Of a stretch of 60,000 nt of DNA, positions 47,301 through 58,616 are shown piece by piece. Source of the DNA: Hydractinia symbiolongicarpus (Eukaryota > Cnidaria > Hydrozoa > Anthoathecata > Hydractiniidae); the NCBI RefSeq assembly GCF_029227915.1, contig NC_079889.1, positions 3,722,001 to 3,782,000 of the forward strand, given 5' to 3'. The notes beneath the pieces were generated by a model, which was not told the origin of the DNA, did not search any database, and worked only from the letters and a program-made list of their open reading frames with translations. Position numbers and translations under genes: made by a program. Each line of letters starts with the position of its first letter. The first letter of the stretch is position 1.

Positions 47301-50300
47301 GGACAGAAATTGGAAAGAATTTGTTACGGTACAGCCGCATATATGGATATCAAACGGTAGGTCCTTTGAAGACACTTTCGAACCCATAGCCATTGAAATC
47401 TTAACAGGCATTCATAAAGAACCTATCGATTTCTCAAAATTTTTCCCAAGCCATTGTGAACAGACCTTTTCTTGTCTTGATTTTTCTTATCTGTGTGAGT
47501 CTTCTTAAATTTACTTTTTTTCCAGGATCCCATTTGGTAAATGGGCAGGTTCAACTTTGGACTGTATGCCCAAATTAGTTGATTTTGCATTAACATTGAC
47601 ATTGATTAGCCAATATCCTTTCGTTGATTATCTTTTGTAAAGTGATTTATTTACACCATCAATGCAAGGGGTATATACTACCACTTTTTAAGAAAACAAT
47701 GTTGGGGTCCGCTTACCTCCTTAAAAGATGCTGCAACATTTCTTGCGTCATTCTCTTTGTATTTTTCACATCGATGTCGTAAAATATCTGAAACAAATGT
47801 TTTATTTCTCGCGTTAAATTGGGAAAAGAGACATAAATGTAATTACTTTTGCAAAAATCAAATTTTGAGGGGAGGTCTTTATTAGCTAAGTTAATTTGTG
47901 CATGCTTTAGGGCTTTTTTATCAGGACGAGTACGAATTATAACGTTTGTTCATCCATTACGTTAAAAAATAGTTTTATTTTCTCACAAAGCCATAAACTC
48001 AAACATGTGTTTCCCCTGTAATATAAAAAGGACAACCAGAGGGTATCTCCAATTGGATGCATGAAGTTTAATAAGATACAGGCTTAACTGGACCCATAAG
48101 TCACCCGTTAAAAGTAAAAAATATATGATCTGTAGTTACCCGTTTCGGTTGAGGGGTGATCTCACGAAATTTTAAAAACTTTTCAAAATTTTCTTTTCAT
48201 CTCTCTTTCTATTTAATTACATGGCAGGATCTTGTATCACCCGAACTTAGGGAGCGCCTACAACGCCTGAACTCAACAAACGCTGGAAGCATTTCATTTT
48301 TATTTAAACATTCTACGGTGTTTTTCCTGGAGAATAATTCGTTCATATTACTGGGTGAGTATTTCAATTTTTTTCCTACCCTTTCAACTTCCTCAAAGCG
48401 TTGCTTTAACACCGATTTCACAGCAAAGTATATCTCTTGCACATTTCGCTCTTTATGCAGGTCGACTCTGGAGGCAGTAGACGTTCTTGATCCACAGCGA
48501 GTTATATTGCTTATTTCACGCTCATCTACCGATGATGAACTGTCGAAAATAGTTTTCGAATTTCTAAAGATAATAAGTAAGAGAATTTGAAAAAACTATT
48601 ATCTCTGTCACCTTGGGAAAGACTTTCGGCGTATCGATTTCTTCCTTGGTGTATTTTCATTCCCTTTGCAGATATAAAACTATGAGCTGCAGTTCCCATT
48701 AGGGTCAAGTATCTCTTAACAAACGACGTCTCGAGTTCTTCCAATTTAAATAGCACAAGTTGGATAAATTAAAGAAACTATAAGCAATGAGCTTAAAAAA
48801 AAATTAAGGATTTTTGATGCAACAAAATTCAAGGACAACGCCACCAACGGCATATACTGCATGCCTGATAATGCCATAGCTTGGTCTCACAAGCATGCTT
48901 ATTTAGCTAAAATATAAATCACAAACGCATAGTCACTGAAGAAAACGTTTTTCGCAAAATAGCATCTACCTGGTGCAGTCAAAATTGTGCATAGAAGGCT
49001 TTAGCTATGTCTAACATACTAACATAACTATTAATAATATCCTAAGGTTACTGTAATAAAAGCTTCTTTAGTATACAACCATGAAATACTAACTTATTAT
49101 CAAAGCTTTCCAGGAATTGCAAATACCGCACTTTGTTATCATCATTGACTGGAACACTTTTCATAAACTCTTGAAAATCTCCATCTTTTAAAGAGACATT
49201 AAAGAAGCTCTCAATTGCAGCACGAAATTCGATGTCAGATATACATTCTGAGTTGGACTGATCAATTTTGCTAAAAAGGAAAAGAAAAACAATGAAAGCT
49301 TTGTAAGGCTTGCAATTTGTAATTGGACTTTATCTTACCGAAATTTATTTTTAAGTCGGATCAAATCGCCTTGGAACATGTCCAAAAGACATTCTTCAAT
49401 GGAAGAGATATTTGACTTGATGCTCTGCTCGTACTGCCTAGATCAAAAAAACAAAAAAAGATTATCCAAATATTTTCGGTCAATATTTAAAATCTACTAT
49501 ATTCTCTAATGTTCTACAGGTAGTAACTGAATTAAGTGCCCGACGGTTTTGAAAAACATTCAGGTTGAGTACCGAACATGTACTCTGTCTATTCACATCA
49601 ACACCTGAGACTGTTTTTAAACGCCACGAGAAATTTTAACTTAAGTAAAAATGATACTGCAAAGTGGGAAATCGATATGCCACCTTAAGCTAGTCAAAGG
49701 TTAGATTCACAATATGCAAAGAAGAAAGAATTCCAAATGATCTATACCTCATCGGTCTGTCGCCAGTTATTTTATTAATCTTTGAATCAGAGCATTTTGT
49801 TTGAAACATCTTCATGAATGCTTTGTATTGTATGCGCGACCCAACTGGCACATCGCATCTGAAATTGAAAAAACAAGTTTGGGTTTGATTCTTGAATGAC
49901 TCCACTTTGCAATCATATTAACTTTCAACTAGAAGTTTAATAAATGCAATACCCGCAGAAAATACTAATATGTATCTTTATTTTTATGTTTATATTATTA
50001 ATATTATAATGATAATATTACTTTAAGATTGTGTAATTGACTTATAATTTTCAACTAGCAGTTTTCATTATCATAAGGAGATAAACTTTTTGAATTTTAG
50101 GTGGTTCGGCCACACCGTGTGTACTGGCATAGCGTAGTTGAGTGAGAAGTGTTACAAGAGTTCAAGAAGAAGAATAGTTAAATATTAATGCGCAGTACCT
50201 TTGCAGAAACAGATCCAGTGTGTCATCGTTTAGTACAAGACCGTAATCCCTCAACACTAGTAAAAATTCCTCCCTTGTCACTGTATCGTCAACTTCGAAT

Positions 50301-53300
50301 TCTTTGAAAGCATAGTGCATATCGTGAATACCACCACGAAATTTCTTGCTAAGCCACTTCTCAATAGTAATAGAAGATTGGCGCTGTGATTGCATGTTTG
50401 ACGTACAACTCCTGCGCGCCTGACGCGAATTAACACTAGTGGAGCGGGTTGGAAGTAGTTTGTCGCTTAACTTGTTTGTGTCAATGACACCTGTGTTGTG
50501 ACTATCGTATTTTCTCCATAATTTTTCATATTCTGTTGGCGTCATGACGTATCCAATTTTTTGAAGTTGATCACGGAAAATCGGCTTGATTATTGTTTCT
50601 TCTTCATCCAGATCAAGAAGATCGAGCAAGTTGTTGAAGCTGAAAGAAATGCAGGATATATTTTATTGACTTTAAACGTAAAAAATACACACATTTAAAC
50701 TGAGGGCTGAGGGCTCAAATATATAGGGCTGAGGGCTCAAATATATAAGCCAGGTTTGGGTGCAACGAAAGCTCATTTCAAAATAAATGCATACAGTTTT
50801 CTTATTTTAGAGTTTAATTTCTCCATTAAGAGTTACAGATTCTGCAGGACTGGAATTAAACCTGTCCGTTGTGAAGGAATTAACCAGTTGTAAAATGACA
50901 GACTTATTTTTTATTTGCGCAGTATTTTTCTAGTACATATTTGCCTATGAAATATGGCATCTTAAGTCGCTTCTATTCATTGCTCGAAATTTATTCTAAG
51001 AACTAAAAGGAGCCGAATTCGTAGCACCATAAATTTTCTTGTTGGGATAAAACTTTGCATATTAGATTTTCAATGTCTAGTTAGATCAGAAATATATGTT
51101 TACCAATTCTCTTTTCTTCTAGTACCTCCCTTCTAAAACGTGCAAAGAGGGAAAATATGAAACGGGCAGTCAAGTAGTGCACAGATAGCCAGGTTTATTC
51201 CAGTTCCATACCTAGAGCAATGTGGGTTTTTTTCTGTAAGAGGCCTTTTAATAAACTTTATTTGCAAGAATTGGGTCCAGAAGTGCAATAACACGGTAAA
51301 AAACACGAGGAAGGCAAGTTAACTTTGCATTTTTCTAAGACAAGGTTGTTTAAAATCATGTTTAGAATGTATAGAAAATAATGCAATGCCGTGAGATGAA
51401 GATGACAGCTCTTTAAACGCAGACCTACAAATTCTAATTTCTGTACAGTCATTACCTTTTACTCGCAGCAATTTTGAGCTGAGTGTGAACTTCATTGGCT
51501 GTATATGAATCACGTGATGTATCCTCCTTACCGAACCAACTGGGATATTCACTGCTCTCTTTCTGAACACACAAGTTGAAATGTTTTTACAAGGAGACGT
51601 AAGCAATTAACAACGCCCTGAACGTTACTCTTTGTTTTGTATGAACTCTCGTTATATTCTTCTCTCATAACGGTTCTATACGTCACCCTAATTCCCATTC
51701 TTAGGGTAAACGCCAAACAAAATAGAACGGATCCACACTTTTATAGCCTCTGAATAAACTCGATTTAGTTTGAACAAAAAACCTTCCACACTTCAGCGAG
51801 CGCTTCATAAAAAGGCTACCAATCCTCATATGAATATCCCTTTCGAAACAACACAATATGATGTAACTGCAATAAAAAAAATTGCAAAAAGTCCCGAAAG
51901 TTTCCGAAAAAGAGGTATTGGTTATTCAAATCACCAAAATCTTACCAAATTAGATTTTTTGAATAACAAATAAAAATCATCAAATGCAACAGTTTTAGCA
52001 TTCTCAAAGCCAAGTCTAGAAGAAAAGACAAATACTTCGTATTTATATGAAGCCTACATAATTGACCGAAGTTGGCCGGTTCTAAATTTTCCATTCAGAT
52101 CAACACGAAATCTTTTGCAGTCTTACTTAGGCAGTAGTCTTTTTTTACAGATATATGCCTTGATGATTTGAGAGCACTTGTGGCACTATTGTTTTGATTC
52201 TCTTGATATGCGCGTTTGACTTGAAATAAATGATAACAAGAAAGAGTAAAAGTTGAAAGCGTCGATTGATAATCAGTTGTTTCTTATATTCAGTGTGGTT
52301 TTAGACATCATATGCTCTTTTTGGAGAAAGTTTTGACAGACGGTTTTGTTGATATATTACTAACAATGCAAGGGTTGCAAAAATGTGCTGCATACCTTTT
52401 CATCAGCCTGTTGAATTGACTAAAGGACAATTTCATAGCTAAAAAGGTGCATAAGATGCGATGCAAAGCTTCCCTAAAAAAATAGAGTCAATATTATTAA
52501 CCAGTAGAAAAATAATGTTGCTGGATATAAATCGATAATAGTATATTGAAACTTCTTTTCAGTTCCCCTTCCTCCTCGAAATATCCAATCAGATATTGGA
52601 TATTTCTTGTTTGTGCAAGGTATAGATAAAACTACTTGCTCACAATCTAACGGGGTTGTAATGCTTGCTTTATGAATGATTGATTCGTCTTTATAAAAAC
52701 AGTGATTCAAGTAGATAAGAATAGTAATATTAAGAAGAAAAAAGAGGAATTCTACAATCCGTTGAAGTTGGAGGAGGCGTTTACGACAAACTTTCTTGCG
52801 GATTTAATCTCTTTACTTAGGAAAACCATGCCATGTCAGTATTTATTTTTGGAAAGTTATATTACCAGAGAAATAAATTCCTATCAGAAACGCGGAAAAA
52901 GACTGAGACCTTGATGTACATTCCTTCTTCTGAAATCACTGATTTAATACTGTAAGACAACTCAATCATTCGTAAAGCAAGCACTCAGCCCATTAGATTG
53001 TGCTGAATGTGAGCAAGAGCAAACAAGAAATATGCAATACATAAGTCAAACAAATATATTTTTTATTTTACTAATATGTATTACCTTTTAACATCACCGC
53101 GTCCTTCTGGATCATATGATATGAACAAATTCTTTGCAGAGAAATAACCGGTCTTCATCTTGTTTCTTAAAATGCTTTCAAGCTTTGAAAATAACAAAAA
53201 TTCCTATTAAAAACATATAATATCGAAAGACGATTCTGAAGAACATAATATTTAAGATTGCAAACTTAGCAGGGAACACCTGCGAAAAATGGACAGTTTT

Positions 53301-56007
53301 ATATGCAAATTATTTTGTGTTATTGCATGGACGTATTGAGCAGACCATCAGGTGCCTACTTCTTTCTTTGAAAGTTATTGTAACAAGAAATTAAAAAATA
53401 ATAAGGCAACAAAACAATTTTTCTTTAGCATAAAATACTATAGTTAGTATATAATAGTAACACTCTCTGCTTTTTGACGATCTTATTCCTTGTGTAGATA
53501 GACAGTTGTGACAGTAAAAAGACGTCTAAGGGGTATGGAATTATGCCTTTGCGTTCGCGATGCCAGATTTGTCGTGGTATGACCTAAAATACGCTACGGT
53601 ATAAAGAAGGTCCAAGTGGTTTCCTTTTTAGTTTTATATGTACTTTATTTAAAAAATGTATCATGTAGCAAAGGAATTGGAGATGGGGAAGGTAAAAATA
53701 TGGTATATTCGAATTTAGGCATTAGGGTCGGTTTTCATTAAAGCATTCTTGCTCTCTATGATCGTAGGTCGTCGTTCTAGAAGCCCCAAAATAGTTTTCA
53801 TTTGACCCCATCACACGCTATAGTACAAAAAACCCACGAGTTTTCTTGTTAGCGTGCGCGCACAGTATGCGCCAACATGTCTTAAATATAAAAGATGGCG
53901 TCGCCTTTAAAATTTTGATTGGCCTTTGAAAAAAATCAACAACAAATGCTTTGAAATTTGGCTCATCTCAAAGCTGACTAAACACAGACGTTGCAGCTGG
54001 AAAAAGATTCGTTCCCGCACGCCTAGATATGATGTTTTAGGAGATGCAGGTAAGAACACAAAAATGAAAGACGATCTTGAGTTCCCTACCTCAATCGTAG
54101 ACATACTACGGCTTCCATTGCTTTCATGAAGAATAGTTGTACTTGTTGCAGATAACCGACTGTCAATCCTGTTGCTCAATGAAGCACCACTTCCTAGTAT
54201 TAAAATAGTTACGTTGTTAATACTACCCTAGGGGGATGCAGTACTTCAACTTTTTACTCAAGTAAAAAGCAACCTGCCAAGTTAGGGTTCGAATCTGTTT
54301 TATGTCGCATAAGGTATCATTGATTGTGCGGCTTAATAATAACAGTAAATGATCGCGTTTTGGGTATAAGCCCCTACATTGTTACCCGCAAAAGATTACT
54401 CGACTTTTTTTCATTTTGATACTATGTAACAAAATTTCTAGGAAATAATAAAAAAATATGTTTTACGAAAAATTATTCTTAAGAAAATAATGGCCGACAT
54501 ATAACTTTATATTGAATGGAGCTGCAATTCCAGCAATTAAAGAGCAAGGAAGAAGAATAAGGGAATGTGACACTTGATTAAAACATCATTATGAAGTACT
54601 AACTTACCGAATATAGGCATGTGAACTTTGCTTCTATCTTCGGCGACCGTTACTTTTATATTCTCGGGAATGTTTGGTAAAGCCATACTTGAGAATCTCG
54701 TGTTTGTTTCTTTGTCATTTCTTAAAAGAGGGGAAGGGAATATTAAAAAGTTGTACTAAAATAAGTTGGAATTTGAAAGAATTCTGTTTAGTATGCAATA
54801 CGGTCACTGTATTTTGAACCTGCTTTTTAAAAATCGATTTATCGTTAATTCTGTGAAATTTTTTTCCGCAAAAAGATCTTTTTTTTGGTTTTAAAAATTT
54901 TAAAATTTTGCGTGAGCTTATACGTTAGGGTAAAGTTATGTGTTTACACCATATTCAGGCGGGGCTTTATGGGAGATCTTGAAGGACGGAAGGGGGAGAG
55001 GGAAGCTCATACGGTCCAAAAATGTTTATCATATTAGAGAACAATTAAAGCATAAAAATTGAATGACTTAATTGTGGGCAGGCGGATATTTGGTTTAGAT
55101 GGACAAAAAGGGTCTTTTTAGCCCCATCTGCCTTAATTTTCATGTTAGTGCAAGAATATAAGCTTTTATTGCACAAAAACGAGATTTCGAAGTATTTTAT
55201 CAAACCTTGCGAGCAAAGTAGATTGAAAAGATTTTTGTCTAGTAGTTCTCCCACTGAAGCGCAATGACAAGCCAGTAAAGTTTAAAATTGATTATTATTA
55301 ATGACAGAATTGGTTGAAAACAATGATTTACAGTGTTGTTACAACTAGGGATTGAGGCAAGCACGCCCACATTTGTATGGGCGTTAGCCACTGGAAAAAT
55401 CCGCGGGTCTGCCGGTCCTCAGATGTGACATACTATAGTGATTACTTATATTACTATAGTGACTAGTCATTAACCCGTGGAGAAAACCACGTGGTCGCCC
55501 GGCCTTTATATATCGCATTTCGTGTTTTCGTAACAGGAGACGCCTTTCGCGGACACACAGACAGACGACGGGTATTATTAAAGAGACTAACCGTTAACTC
55601 GTGGAAAAATCCACGTGTACGCTCATCCTTTAAATTTAACCATCGCAACAAAGTGAATAAAAATATATCGCATTTGATATTCGTGTTTCCGTAGCACGTC
55701 TTCCTAACTCAGCGAAGGGTCCGCGCAGAGACAGACAAAAAACGGCTATTATTAAAGAGACTAGTTATAGCGGAAATAGTATCTAATTTGAAAATATAAA
55801 TTATCGTAAATTAAAAAAAAATCAAGAATACCTGGTTGTTCTTTCACTTTTCAATGAACCAATCCTTGAAACCCCTCGCAAACTGAGTTTATCTGGGTGA
55901 CTAAGTCTACTCAATGGATGTTCAACTTTTAACTTTGGAAATACAGCCCCACTGTTTGGTTCATTGAATGTGCGCTCGCCAAATTGCCATGGTGTTTTCA
56001 CTACCAT
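44131..56007 (-). CDS. Multi-EF-hand protein, EFCAB6-like, about 20 exons
   Basis: I assembled this gene from splice sites and phase. Exons in transcript order are 55832-56007, 54608-54720, 54090-54193, 53085-53182, 52396-52473, possibly 52058-52111, then 51456-51551, 50199-50639, 49748-49858, 49339-49437, 49080-49270, 48612-48663, 48221-48563, 47717-47787, 46870-46994, 46217-46416, 46021-46124, 45347-45449, 44759-44827 and 44131-44349. All introns are GT-AG and all phases agree, giving about 948 residues (930 without the uncertain exon). The product is a serial EF-hand protein with many half-degenerate hands separated by basic or serine-rich linkers. Loops that keep calcium ligands include DHNKPGYVSADE, DRTSQGYLSITE and DKNLQGRVNFEE near the C-terminus. 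The architecture resembles EFCAB6 (DJ-1-binding protein), which is longer in vertebrates (about 1,500 residues) and is associated with testis and ciliated cells. Orthology is an inference. The weakest joins are 52058-52111, 51551, 49080 and 48663. Confidence 0.85.
44921..45240 (+). mobile_element. tRNA-derived SINE, copy 1 (intronic)
   Basis: The head has TGGCGTTGTGG (box A), a CACCTTC/GAAGGTG arm and GGTTCAAACCC (box B). A body of about 220 bases follows (GTTCAGCATGAG, TTGAGCGGCTGTT, GCACGCCCTTC, AAATGGGAGCC) and an AATAATAATAA tail. Antisense in the EF-hand gene intron between 44827 and 45347. Confidence 0.8.
46217..46416 (-). CDS. EF-hand gene, exon with a well-kept calcium loop
   Basis: A 200-base exon. 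It encodes an amphipathic region, then FFETDHNKPGYVSADEFK, whose loop DHNKPGYVSADE has Asp at 1, Asn at 3, Gly at 6, Val at 8 and Glu at 12, as expected for calcium binding (near residues 771-782 of the model). The following exon (46021-46124) continues NILQTVSCEITSKEVEILAERF, the exit helix and the entry helix of the next hand. The GTAATT donor and CAG acceptor are both clear. Confidence 0.85.
46610..46737 (-). mobile_element. Short Helitron-like unit in an EF-hand gene intron
   Basis: On the minus strand it begins A/TCTCTATTATAATACCCGTA. It ends in an eroded hairpin (CTCGTGGATTTTTCCAAG). It closely matches the short unit 34378-34519. It lies in the intron between exons 46870-46994 and 46217-46416, in the sense orientation. 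Confidence 0.75.
48221..48563 (-). CDS. EF-hand gene, linker plus degenerate hand exon
   Basis: A 343-base exon beginning in a polar linker (IFDSSSSVDERE, then TRCGSRTSTASR) and passing into a helix-rich stretch (SVLKQRFEEVERV) and a loop without calcium ligands (FSRKNTVECLNKNEML). The AG acceptor at 48564-48565 follows a T-rich tract. The donor is the GTAATT below 48221. A read-through stop lies four codons past the donor, so splicing is required. The 52-base exon 48612-48663 upstream joins in phase and adds a basic run (TPRKKSIRRKSFPR). Plus-strand open frames over this exon are shadows. Confidence 0.75.
50199..50639 (-). CDS. EF-hand gene, largest exon (two EF-hand units)
   Basis: A 441-base exon encoding about 147 residues. 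The first half has YDSHNTGVIDTNKL, an EF loop in which position 12 is lysine instead of glutamate, so calcium binding is doubtful. A serine/arginine-rich linker follows, and then a second hand with FEVDDTVTREEFLLVL, shortened by a few loop residues. The exon ends LDLFLQR, which continues into CDVPVGSRIQYKAFMKMF on the next exon (49748-49858). The AG acceptor abuts 50639 and GTACTG is the donor. The alternation of hand, linker and hand is the feature that most suggests an EFCAB6-type protein. Confidence 0.85.
50704..50747 (+). repeat. Two-unit tandem repeat, 22 bp
   Basis: GGGCTGAGGGCTCAAATATA plus TA, twice without visible change. Lies in the intron above the exon ending at 50639. Confidence 0.85.
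52058..52111 (-). CDS. EF-hand gene, uncertain small exon
   Basis: A 54-base candidate exon with an AG acceptor next to 52111 and a GTAGGC donor below 52058. It reads in phase as a short segment containing VDLNGKFRTGQLRS, which looks like the loop of an EF-hand second half. Its length is a multiple of three and its phases are 2 to 2, so the gene model is in frame with or without it. The preceding exon ends in FNRLMK and the next begins EYPSWFGKED. A hand loop is expected between them, which favours inclusion. A shorter version ending at 52067 (donor GTCAAT) is also possible. The acceptor has a poor pyrimidine tract. Confidence 0.35.
52578..52606. repeat. 12-bp stem hairpin in an intron
   Basis: GAAATATCCAAT, 5 bases, ATTGGATATTTC. 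It lies in the intron above the exon ending at 52473. No function is evident. Confidence 0.6.
55463..55760 (-). mobile_element. Two short Helitron-like units in tandem (first intron)
   Basis: Minus-strand units 55463-55584 and 55585-55760. Each starts TCTCTTTAATAAT and ends with a hairpin of the CGTGGA...TCCACG type and a CTAG or TTAG. A further CTAG at 55761-55764 and an eroded hairpin at 55390-55410 suggest the array was once longer. Confidence 0.75.
55832..56007 (-). CDS. EF-hand gene, first coding exon
   Basis: Carries the only plausible initiator, ATG at 56005-56007; the frame is open a little further upstream but has no earlier ATG there. It encodes about 58 residues, starting MVVKTPWQFGERTFNEP, with no EF-hand and several proline and basic residues. 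The donor GTATTC follows 55832. The last two bases (AG) join the first base of the exon at 54720 to make an arginine codon, so the join is in phase. The TIR-less interval upstream contains a tRNA-derived SINE (56310-56620), and Helitron-like units occupy the first intron (55463-55760). Confidence 0.75.
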
Positions 56008-56309
56008 ATTGAAGCACAATCTAAGCGTAAAGAGAATCCCATATAATTAGTCCACAGATACTAGGATTTTACTTTATTGTTAAAAAAAGGTATTTCGTGT
56101 TGTAATTGCTCGTTTGTTTGTTTGTTTGTTTTCCGTTTAAAATGTTTTGAAAAACTAGGGCTCCTTTTGGACTAGGCCCAAATAGACCATCTTTAAAACA
56201 GAAGTACGAAAAAACGCTTAGTGCGCAAATAACAGATGTCCATAACGAATGAAGATGTATAAAAAACGTATAGCAACAGAAACATGTGGCATAAATTTGT
56301 TCAGCTTGC

Positions 56310-56620
56310 TGGTTAACCCACCAATAGTCTTGCGTTAAAGTGCTTATCAATATTGCGGAAGGACGTGGGTTAAATCCCCGCTCGATTCATTTCTGAAACT
56401 ATAAAACTGTGAATCTACCCTCCTAGTTAACCTTCAGCATGAGAATAGGATTGCTTAAGCGGTTCTCCACTTGAGCGCCTGTTATGCATGCACGCCTTTC
56501 GTAGCTGAAATGGGAGCTTTAAATGCACTGGCACCCCTTTTATAGGACCGTTATTAATAGCAGTACTATTGCGAACTGAATAAAGTTATTCTTGGTAAAT
56601 AATAGTATTAATAATAATAT
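56310..56620 (+). mobile_element. tRNA-derived SINE, copy 2 (upstream of EF-hand gene)
   Basis: Body matches copy 1 in order: CTTCAGCATGAGAATAGGAT, CTTGAGCGCCTGTTATGC, TGCACGCC, AAATGGGAGC, AATGCACTGG, CTTGGTAAATAATAGTATTA. The head is eroded, but GGGTTAAATCCCC (box B) remains. It ends in ATTAATAATAAT. It lies about 300 bases upstream of the ATG at 56007, in the opposite orientation. Confidence 0.8.
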
Positions 56621-57246
56621 GTTTTCAAGTTTGAGCTTAAATCGAGGTTATATATTCTTATAAAATTATAGTTATGAGAAGTCTAGTATCTTGGTGTAGT
56701 GCAGTTTTTAGTGGGTCTCCGCACACAGAGAGAAAGGTATTAAGGCGCATATGAAGCATGTAATATGACGAGATTTAATTTTTGGGTTTATTTTCAACAA
56801 TAGCAGGACGAAAACTGTAAGATATTGTCTGACAATGTGAACATTATTATTGACTTTTGTTTTTTTCAAGATATGCAACCGTTACTTGACGAAGCAAACA
56901 AAAAAATAAAAATTAACATATGCGGGAAAAAGAAAAAACAAAAATCACTGGAACTTGCGCCATCATCGCATACAACCTAGAATAGTTTAGCAAGTTCTAA
57001 AGATTGTCAATTTTTAGGGCGACAGAAAAAATTGCTCCGAAAAATAGTACCAGTCGAACTTGCTATAAAACCATCAAAGAATATACCCACTGAGAAATGG
57101 TATGAGGCTCTGGAAACAAGGTTTTTCAAGACCACAATGCAATATGTCCGTTATTTGTAATTCGTTAATAAATAAATAGATAAAAGTTGTTTAGTATAGT
57201 ACCTGATTTAGTTTTTCTGTCATGTATTCCAGACAAAATGTTCGTA

Positions 57247-57266
57247 TTCTTCTTCTTCTTCTTTTA
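57247..57266 (+). repeat. (TTC)n microsatellite
   Basis: Six TTC units, which give a phenylalanine run in the overlapping spurious open frame. Confidence 0.85.
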
Positions 57267-58262
57267 TGCCCTTTCGATTTGTAAAAAGAGTGTTTTATTT
57301 TTCTGGCAAATGACTTTAAAGTCACTTGCAAGTTATAAAATAAAATGCTTTTACTTTTTGTTGTTGTCGTTGCTAGCAGAGTTAATTGCCATCTTTTTTT
57401 TGTTATATACTTTTTATTCTATTATGATTCCTATTGTTTTTTTAATTTAAATTCTGTTTGCTGAACAATATCAAGAGAATATATGATGATGGAACAGTAT
57501 CTTTTTTTACTAAACTTCATCTCCTTCGCAGATGATTTCTTCACGATGCAATTTAGACAAAAATTGAATAAGAACCATCCTTTTTTTGTTTTAGCGATTC
57601 TTAGAAAACTGATGTTAGTAGCCTTTAATCAATTCTTAAATGACTCTCAGATTAATGGTGACAAAATATCAATTAATGTTTTGATTATAAAACTTTATAT
57701 ACGTTGATAATGTCCATAGAGGTTGGACGGAATATCCGTGAATCAAAATGTCGATCCAACTTCTCGTTATAATTTACTGCATCATTAACAATCATATTCA
57801 TCATCACTACAAAAATGCTGTATTACCGTCAATTTCTTTGGGACTAATGATTACACCTTTTTAAGATATTCTTAATATTTTGGCTATAGTGCATGGTTCT
57901 TTTACAAATGCGTTCTTACAAAAAGTGTGTAATTTCGTCTTAGCAACAACATGGATTCATTGATTTTGAAATAACTTCGTTGAGGAAGAAAATACTATTT
58001 TTCAGCACCAGGAAGGGATGTTAAGATAGCTAAAATAGACATTTTGAGGGGTAATTCTGATCATACAGCGAAAAGTGTTGACATATGTAAAAAGACGTTG
58101 TTGTCATTATGATCCTTTCTCTAGATAAAACAATTTATACTATTCATAAAACACATATCGGATGATAAAGACTTTGAAAGCCAAAGAAAGTTTTATTAAC
58201 GCAAGGCGTCCTGGTAGGACCGTCGTTTTGGTCGTCTTACCATCTTAGGGAATAAAAATATA

Positions 58263-58380
58263 CTAGTCGTAACCGTGAAAAAAATCCACGGGGTTGTCCG
58301 TCTTTATATTACAAGCTATTTTGTGTGCCCGTTGCACAACACTTTTATTGCGGACGAACAGATTCGACTATTATTAAAGA
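58263..58380 (-). mobile_element. Short Helitron-like unit
   Basis: Minus-strand unit from TCTTTAATAATAG (58380) to the hairpin CCGTGGATTTTTTTCACGG and CTAG (58263-58266). Same short class as 34378-34519. Confidence 0.7.
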
Positions 58381-58445
58381 AGAAAAAAAACATACCGACA
58401 TCAAATACGGCAAACTTTCACTTCTCAATACTGTTTTATTTTAAA

Positions 58446-58616
58446 GAAACTTGTGATTGTGCAGACATTTCTAGTCTGAGAATGGCATTAACAAGTGCAA
58501 ACAAAAGCATTTCTCAAATAGCTCAAACAACAAAAGAAAACAAACAAATAAACATTCTTCTTAGCTATGTAGAATTGCAACCTGTCACTTCTTTTACACC
58601 TGCCACAGAAAGGTGA
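58446..58616 (+). other. Weak terminal-exon candidate
   Basis: After a T-rich tract and AAAG at about 58442-58445, an open frame runs to TGA at 58614-58616. It contains ETCDCADISSLRMALTSANK and SISQIAQTTKENKQINILL, a coding-like, serine- and glutamine-rich composition. It begins just beyond a Helitron-like unit (58263-58380). No partner exon was found. It could be chance. Confidence 0.2.

Noticed and set aside
48156-48590. 144-codon plus-strand open frame
   Set aside because: Lies opposite the EF-hand gene exon 48221-48563, whose phase and splice sites fit both neighbouring exons.
51456-51562. Acceptor at 51563 with reading NIPVGSVRRI
   Set aside because: This frame looks EF-like but cannot join the next exon (50639) in phase. 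The overlapping frame EYPSWFGKED does.
51770-51973. Plus-strand open frame inside an EF-hand gene intron
   Set aside because: Composition is fairly coding-like, but it has no ATG at its start, no recognised domain and no clear partner exon.
52702-52914. Plus-strand open frame with a basic, helical composition
   Set aside because: Starts with GTG, lies in an intron on the other strand and matches nothing I know.
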